A stretch of 64,000 nucleotides of DNA from positions 310,001-374,000 of the forward strand of contig NZ_JAOVQN010000001.1 of NCBI RefSeq assembly GCF_025673445.1, given 5' to 3'. The notes under the pieces are model-generated. The model was not told the origin of the DNA. It was given only the letters and a program-made list of their open reading frames with translations, and did no database searches. Both the position numbers and the translations under genes were made by a program. This document shows, piece by piece, positions 59,491 to 64,000 of this stretch. How positions within the stretch are numbered: the stretch's first letter is position 1; the number at the start of each line of letters is the position of its first letter. Source of the stretch: Ruegeria_B marisflavi. GTDB taxonomy: Bacteria > Pseudomonadota > Alphaproteobacteria > Rhodobacterales > Rhodobacteraceae.

Positions 59491-60344
59491 ATCAGGCTCT
59501 CCTCTCCGGCAGGCCAGATCGTTTGGCCAGCCGGCAGGCCCAGCACCCCGCGCAGCAATGCGGTATAGGCGTCAGGACGGGTGACATAGGGAAAGTGGCT
59601 GGCCGCCCGGAACCTGTAGGCGCGAACAGGGTCCAGCGCGGCGCGCAGGCTCTCGCGCATCGGTGGCGAGATCAGATGGTCGTCGTCGCTTTGAACAGTA
59701 AAGATGCGGTCGCGCGGCAGGCTTTGCGCGGGCAGGTCCGGTGCGGTTTTCAGCACCTGCAAGCGCGCGCGCAATTCGTCTTCGGGAATGCGCCCGCGCA
59801 CCTCTTGCAGCAAGAGCGACGCCAGATCGCGATAGGGATGATCGGGCGTTTGCCAGCCGGTCAATCCGGCCTCGAACCCCGCGCGCAGCTCGTCGATTGG
59901 CGTGTAGGCAAGGTCCAGCGCATAGGGTGGCACCTGGTCGACCCCGCGAACCGAGGCCAGCGTGTTGGCCGCCACCAGCCCGCCGCACAGCGCCGGTTCG
60001 GTGGCGGTCAGATACTGCGCCAGATAACCGCCCAGCGACGAGCCGAGCACGGTCGCGCCCTGCATTCCGGCATCCGCGATCAGTTGCGTGAGATCGGTCG
60101 CCCAATCCGCGATGCCACCCGAGGCCGGATAGCTCACCGCGAGGATGCGCGCCTCGCTCGACAGTGCGGCGATCTGTTGCCAGAAGATATCGGCCCGGCC
60201 CAGCGTGCCGGGGATCAGCACCAGTGCGGGGCCGCTGTGCCCCATCCGGATCACCCCCCAGTCGCGGCCATTGACAAGATGGTGGGTTTCCGGGTGCAGG
60301 GCCGTAAACTTGCCGCGTTCGGCTATCAGGTCTCGCTCTCCCAA
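59487..60344 (-). CDS. Alpha/beta hydrolase
   Basis: A 285-residue alpha/beta-fold hydrolase. The oxyanion strand is GPALVLIPGTLGRADIFW. The nucleophile elbow is VLGSSLGGYLAQY (Ser in GSSLGG), the acid is probably in the FTVQSDDDHLISPPM region, and the catalytic His is in AASHFPYVTRPDAY. No signal peptide. Substrate is unknown; the neighbours (pepT, ornithine-cyclodeaminase-like) suggest small amino-acid-derived esters or amides, which is only inference. Confidence 0.88.
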   Translation of the reverse strand: MGERDLIAERGKFTALHPETHHLVNGRDWGVIRMGHSGPALVLIPGTLGRADIFWQQIAALSSEARILAVSYPASGGIADWATDLTQLIADAGMQGATVLGSSLGGYLAQYLTATEPALCGGLVAANTLASVRGVDQVPPYALDLAYTPIDELRAGFEAGLTGWQTPDHPYRDLASLLLQEVRGRIPEDELRARLQVLKTAPDLPAQSLPRDRIFTVQSDDDHLISPPMRESLRAALDPVRAYRFRAASHFPYVTRPDAYTALLRGVLGLPAGQTIWPAGEESLI

Positions 60345-60347
60345 ACC

Positions 60348-61586
60348 TCAGCTCTTTGTCGCCATCTGCGCCAGGGTCAGGCAAGTGCGTGTGGCGGTTG
60401 CCATATCCTGTACCGAAATCCATTCCAGCGGCCCGTGGATACACTGCATGCCGGTAAAGACATTCGGTGTCGGCACTCCCATCTCGGTCAGACGGGATCC
60501 ATCGGTGCCACCGCGGATCGGGACCGAGATCGGCTCTATCCCTTCGGCCTTGGCCGCCGCGCGGGCCAGCTCGACGGGCGTCATGTCCTCTTCCAGCCAA
60601 TAGCGCATGTTACGGTATTGCGGATAGATCTCGCATTTGATCGCCGCGCGCGGCTCTCCCGCCTGCACGGCGGCGCAGACCTGGCGCAGCAATTCGCCCT
60701 TGGCGGCCAGCCCGTCCCGCTCGAAATCGCGCAGGATGAACTTGATCACCATCTCGGACGAGCCGCCCTCCATGTCGGTGGCATGGATGAACCCGTCGCG
60801 GTCGGCGGTGGTTTCGGGCGTCATGGTCGCCTGTGGCAAGGTCTGCACGATCTTCGAGGCAAGGTGGATGGCGTTGACCATCTTCTCCTTGGCCCAGCCG
60901 GGATGGATCGACACGCCGGTCACCGTCACCACCGCGCGGTCGGCCGAAAAGCTTTCATATTCGATCTCGCCCACTTGCCCCCCATCCAGCGTATAGGCGA
61001 AATCGGCGCGCAGGTCCTTGGGCAGACACTCGCTCACCCCGCGCCCGATTTCCTCGTCGGGGGTAAAGGCCATGCGGATTGGGCCACGCGCGATCTCGGG
61101 GCTGTTCAGCAGATGCCGCGCCATGGTCATCACGATGGCCACCCCCGCCTTGTCATCGGCACCGAGCAGTGTGGTACCCGAGGCGGTGATCAGGTCATGA
61201 CCAATCTTTTCCGCCAGATAGGGGTGCTCGGCGGGCGACAGCACCAGCGCGGGATCGTCGGGAAAGGTGATGTCGCCACCGTTATAGCCGCTGATCACGC
61301 GCGGCTTCACGCCGCTGGCGTTGAATTGCGGCGCGGTGTCCACATGGGCAAGGAACCCAACGGTCGGCCCCGGCGCGGTGCCGGGGATGGTGGCCAGCAC
61401 GACGCCATAGTCGGTCAGTTCCACATCCTGGGCGCCCATTTCGGTCAACTCGTCGCGCAGCAGGTGCAGCATGTCGAACTGGCAAGCGGTGCTGGGAGAG
61501 GTGGGCACGCTCTCGTCGCTCTGGCTGTCGATGGCGGCATAGCGCACGAGACGGTCCTGAAGTTCCTGGTCGAATGGGTTTTGCAT
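60348..61586 (-). CDS. pepT: Peptidase T (tripeptidase)
   Basis: Zinc M20-family exopeptidase of 412 residues that removes N-terminal residues from tripeptides. Metal-ligand motifs are PTVGFLAHVDTAPQF, TTLLGADDKAGVAIVMT and MAFTPDEEIGRGVSE. The dimerisation domain follows around residues 210-320. I chose the ATG at 61586, preceded by a near-perfect GGAGGTGAC. It is the first gene of the pepT, hydrolase, cyclodeaminase-like unit and is divergent from fghA. Confidence 0.95.
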   Translation of the reverse strand: MQNPFDQELQDRLVRYAAIDSQSDESVPTSPSTACQFDMLHLLRDELTEMGAQDVELTDYGVVLATIPGTAPGPTVGFLAHVDTAPQFNASGVKPRVISGYNGGDITFPDDPALVLSPAEHPYLAEKIGHDLITASGTTLLGADDKAGVAIVMTMARHLLNSPEIARGPIRMAFTPDEEIGRGVSECLPKDLRADFAYTLDGGQVGEIEYESFSADRAVVTVTGVSIHPGWAKEKMVNAIHLASKIVQTLPQATMTPETTADRDGFIHATDMEGGSSEMVIKFILRDFERDGLAAKGELLRQVCAAVQAGEPRAAIKCEIYPQYRNMRYWLEEDMTPVELARAAAKAEGIEPISVPIRGGTDGSRLTEMGVPTPNVFTGMQCIHGPLEWISVQDMATATRTCLTLAQMATKS

Positions 61587-61756
61587 GTCACCTCCTGCGG
61601 TTGCCGCGATCAAAGGCGCAGCTCCTGGACAAGTCAAGCGGGCCGCTGGGGCGCCGCAGGGTGTCGGAAAAAGACGGGGTCGGTCGGCCAGTACGCTTTA
61701 CCTCTGCGCCCTGTCCCGCTAGCCATGGCGGGGAACCAGTGGGAAAGGACCGTGTC

Positions 61757-62593
61757 ATGATCGAAACCGTCTCGGAAAACGCCTGTCTCGGCGGTGTACA
61801 GGGTGTCTATCGCCATACCTCCTCAGCCACCGGCTGTGACATGACCTTTGGCCTGTTCCTGCCGGCTGAGGCCAAGGACGGCCCGGTGCCGGTGCTGTGG
61901 TATCTGTCGGGTCTGACCTGCACCCATGAAAACGCCATGGTCAAGGCGGGTGCGCAGGGATGGGCCGCCGAACAGGGAATCGCGCTGGTCTTTCCCGACA
62001 CCTCGCCGCGCGGCGAGGGCGTGGCCGATCACGAGGATTACGATCTGGGACAGGGCGCGGGCTTCTATGTGAACGCCACTCAGGAGCCCTGGGCCCCGCA
62101 TTTCCGCATGTGGGATTACGTGGCCGAGGAACTGCCCGCGTTGGTGGCCGAACATTTCGCCATCGACCCCGAGCGGCAGGCGATCACCGGCCATTCCATG
62201 GGCGGGCACGGGGCGCTGACACTGGCAATGAACCTGCCGGGCCGCTATCGCTCGGTTTCGGCCTTCGCGCCGATCTCGAACCCGACCGCCGCCGACTGGG
62301 GCCGCAAGCAGCTGACCGCTTATCTTGGGGATGACGAGTCGACCTGGGCCAAGCATGACGCGACATTGATGATGAAACAGGTGGGCTTTGACGGTCCGAT
62401 CCTGATCGACACCGGCACCAGTGACCAGTTCATCGACCTGCTTCGCCCCGAGGCGCTGGCCGCCGCCATCGCCGAGCGCCGCCAGCAGGCCACCCTGCGG
62501 CTGCAACCGGGGTATGACCATTCCTATTTCTTTGTCTCCAGTTTCATGGAAGACCACGTCTCGTTCCATGCCGAAGCACTCTATCGCGATTGA
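61757..62593 (+). CDS. fghA: S-formylglutathione hydrolase
   Basis: Serine hydrolase of 278 residues that splits S-formylglutathione to glutathione and formate, the second step of glutathione-dependent formaldehyde detoxification. YLSGLTCTHENAMVKAG, PDTSPRGEGVADHEDYDLGQ, the nucleophile GHSMGGHGALTLAMN and LQPGYDHSYFFVSSFMEDH (catalytic His) are all in place. AAAGGACC precedes the ATG. The alcohol dehydrogenase partner is not next to it here. Formate released by BoxC is a separate, possibly coincident source of C1 flux. Confidence 0.95.
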   Translation: MIETVSENACLGGVQGVYRHTSSATGCDMTFGLFLPAEAKDGPVPVLWYLSGLTCTHENAMVKAGAQGWAAEQGIALVFPDTSPRGEGVADHEDYDLGQGAGFYVNATQEPWAPHFRMWDYVAEELPALVAEHFAIDPERQAITGHSMGGHGALTLAMNLPGRYRSVSAFAPISNPTAADWGRKQLTAYLGDDESTWAKHDATLMMKQVGFDGPILIDTGTSDQFIDLLRPEALAAAIAERRQQATLRLQPGYDHSYFFVSSFMEDHVSFHAEALYRD

Positions 62594-62601
62594 GCAGCGG
62601 A

Positions 62602-64000
62602 ATGAGCACGTTCGACTATGACCTGATCATCATCGGGTCCGGCCCCTCGGGCCGGGCCGCCGCGATCCAGGCAGGCAAGCTGAAACGCCGGGTGCTGGTG
62701 ATCGACCGCAAGGACCGGCTGGGCGGTGTCTCGGTCCATACCGGCACCATTCCGTCCAAGACGCTGCGCGAAACGGTGCTGAACCTGTCGGGCTGGCGCG
62801 AGCGGAGCTTTTATGGCCTGTCCTACCGGGTCAAGGACCGGATCAGCGCTGAGGACCTCAAGGCGCGGCTGCACATGACGCTCGACTACGAGGTCGACGT
62901 GCTGGAACACCAGTTCAACCGCAACCATGTGGATACGCTGAACGGGCTGGCGCGCTTTGTCGGCCCGCACGAGATCGAAGTCGCGACCGAGGCCGGGGAT
63001 ACCACTCGCCTGACCGCATCGAAGTTCCTGATTGCCACCGGTACCAAGACCTATCGCCCTGATTATGTTCCATTTAATGGGCGTACCGTCGTCGATGGCG
63101 ACGAGTTTCTGGAGATGGCCGAGATCCCCCGTTCGCTGGCCGTGATCGGCGCCGGGGTGATCGGGGTAGAGTATGCCACCATGTTCTCGGCGCTGGATGT
63201 GCGGGTGACGCTGATCGAACCGCGCGAGACGTTTCTGGACTTTATCGACCGCACCCTGATTCAGGATTTCACCCATCAGATCAGGGAAAATGGCGTCGAT
63301 CTTCGGCTGGGCTCGGCGGTAGAAAAGATCGAGGATGCAGGCGATCATGTCGAGATCAGCCTAGCCAACGGGCGCCATGTGCGGGCCGAAATGCTGCTGT
63401 TTGCCGCCGGGCGGATGGGCGCGACCTCGGCGCTGAACCTCGACGCGGTGGGGCTGAAGACCGACCACCGCAACCGGATCACGGTGGAGCGAAAGACCTA
63501 TCAGACCGCCGTGCCGCATATCTATGCCACCGGCGATGTGATTGGGCATCCGTCGCTGGCCTCGACCTCTTTGCAGCAGGGAAGGGTGGCGGCCTGCCAT
63601 GCGCTGGAGACCCCGACGCTGCCGGAAAGCCCTTGGTATCCTTACGGAATTTACTCGGTTCCCGAGATGTCGACCTGCGGCATGTCCGAGGAGGAATTGC
63701 AGGAGCGCGGCATTCCCTACGAGGTGGGCGTGGCGCGGTTCCGCGAGACCTCGCGCGGGCATATCATGGGGCTGGAACATGGTATGCTTAAGATGCTCTT
63801 GTCCTTGAAAACAAGGCGGGTTCTGGGGGTGCAGATCGTCGGCGAAGGGGCCACCGAACTGATCCATATCGGGCAGGCGGTGATGAACCTGAAGGGCACG
63901 GTGAACTACTTCGTACAGAACACGTTCAACTATCCCACGCTGGCCGAAGCCTACAAGATCGCGGGGCTGGATGCGTTCAACCGCATGCCGATCCCCAAGG
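62602..64000 (+). CDS. sthA: Soluble pyridine nucleotide transhydrogenase (Si-specific), 3' end outside window
   Basis: FAD-dependent enzyme that exchanges hydride between NADPH and NAD. About 466 residues are visible, nearly complete, and no stop is reached before the window ends. FAD binding is LIIIGSGPSGRAAAIQAGKL. The redox-disulfide site of related disulfide reductases is replaced by GGVSVHTGTIPSKTLRE, without the Cys pair, which marks transhydrogenases. The NAD fold is LAVIGAGVIGVEYATMFSAL, and PHIYATGDVIGHPSLASTSL is the second FAD contact. It starts 8 bases after the fghA stop, so the two are probably co-transcribed. Confidence 0.95.
   Translation, partial: MSTFDYDLIIIGSGPSGRAAAIQAGKLKRRVLVIDRKDRLGGVSVHTGTIPSKTLRETVLNLSGWRERSFYGLSYRVKDRISAEDLKARLHMTLDYEVDVLEHQFNRNHVDTLNGLARFVGPHEIEVATEAGDTTRLTASKFLIATGTKTYRPDYVPFNGRTVVDGDEFLEMAEIPRSLAVIGAGVIGVEYATMFSALDVRVTLIEPRETFLDFIDRTLIQDFTHQIRENGVDLRLGSAVEKIEDAGDHVEISLANGRHVRAEMLLFAAGRMGATSALNLDAVGLKTDHRNRITVERKTYQTAVPHIYATGDVIGHPSLASTSLQQGRVAACHALETPTLPESPWYPYGIYSVPEMSTCGMSEEELQERGIPYEVGVARFRETSRGHIMGLEHGMLKMLLSLKTRRVLGVQIVGEGATELIHIGQAVMNLKGTVNYFVQNTFNYPTLAEAYKIAGLDAFNRMPIPK

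Noticed and set aside
1..64000. Mobile elements, CRISPR arrays, prophage and rRNA operons
   Set aside because: I looked for transposase and integrase motifs, regularly spaced repeats and rRNA stretches and saw none.

Overview
The window is GC-rich chromosomal DNA from an alphaproteobacterium, most likely a member of the Roseobacter group (Rhodobacteraceae, Ruegeria-like). The basis is gene content and order: gpmI-envC-ctpA, accD-folC, a rbfA/truB/rpsO block, Liv and TRAP transporters for organic acids and aromatics, an Irr-type iron box in front of mbfA, and protein sequences that read as roseobacter. The species call is an inference. I see no insertion sequence, prophage, integrase, CRISPR array or rRNA. 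There is one tRNA gene, tRNA-Arg(CCT).

Layout. 1-3.5 kb: end of gpmI, then envC-like and ctpA (energy metabolism and cell-wall hydrolase control). 3.5-4.7 kb: two uncharacterised genes on the minus strand. 5-9 kb: an ABC-exporter-like protein whose ATPase motifs are all degenerate and which carries a cyclic-nucleotide-binding domain, coupled to a CPBP intramembrane protease. 9-11.3 kb: accD-folC. 11.3-14.5 kb: two tiny genes, asd and an MFS transporter. 14.7-15.8 kb: a DUF3095 cyclase-like protein. 15.8-24.6 kb: a complete Liv-type ABC transporter, then HpcH aldolase, a PLP decarboxylase, HpaD extradiol dioxygenase and the divergent MarR regulator HpaR. 25.1-26.8 kb: gentisate dioxygenase and a FAH-family hydrolase. 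27.1-41 kb: an aerobic benzoyl-CoA (box) region with a TRAP transporter, two acyl-CoA ligases, an alpha/beta hydrolase, a DUF309 protein, boxC, boxB, an unrecognised 58-residue ferredoxin-like gene, boxA and boxR. 41-46.3 kb: YcaQ-like glycosylase, LacI regulator, tRNA-Arg, AEC transporter, mbfA and a TetR regulator. 46.3-50.5 kb: rpsO, an RTX-repeat protein, DUF1643, truB, DUF2233 and rbfA. 50.6-55.4 kb: dapB and the four-gene Anbu cluster (ATP-grasp, alpha-E, transglutaminase, proteasome-like peptidase). 55.5-64 kb: DEAD-box helicase, SDR, ornithine cyclodeaminase-like, alpha/beta hydrolase, pepT, fghA and the start of sthA.

How it works together. The middle of the window is an aromatic-catabolism island with three ring-cleavage strategies side by side: homoprotocatechuate meta-cleavage (hpaD, hpcH, hpaR), gentisate cleavage (gtdA, FAH hydrolase) and CoA-dependent epoxidation of benzoate (bclA, boxABC). 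Each is incomplete here, so the remaining steps must be encoded elsewhere. Two transporter systems probably feed them.

The strongest new regulatory signal is a family of GCA-N6-TGC sites with AT-rich spacers. I find eight of them, grouped in front of dctP, bclA, boxC and boxR. They fit the half-sites I recall for BoxR-type operators and would put the TRAP transporter and the feruloyl-CoA-synthase-like gene in the BoxR regulon. Other clear signals are a perfect palindrome between hpaD and hpaR and an Irr/ICE-like box over the mbfA promoter.
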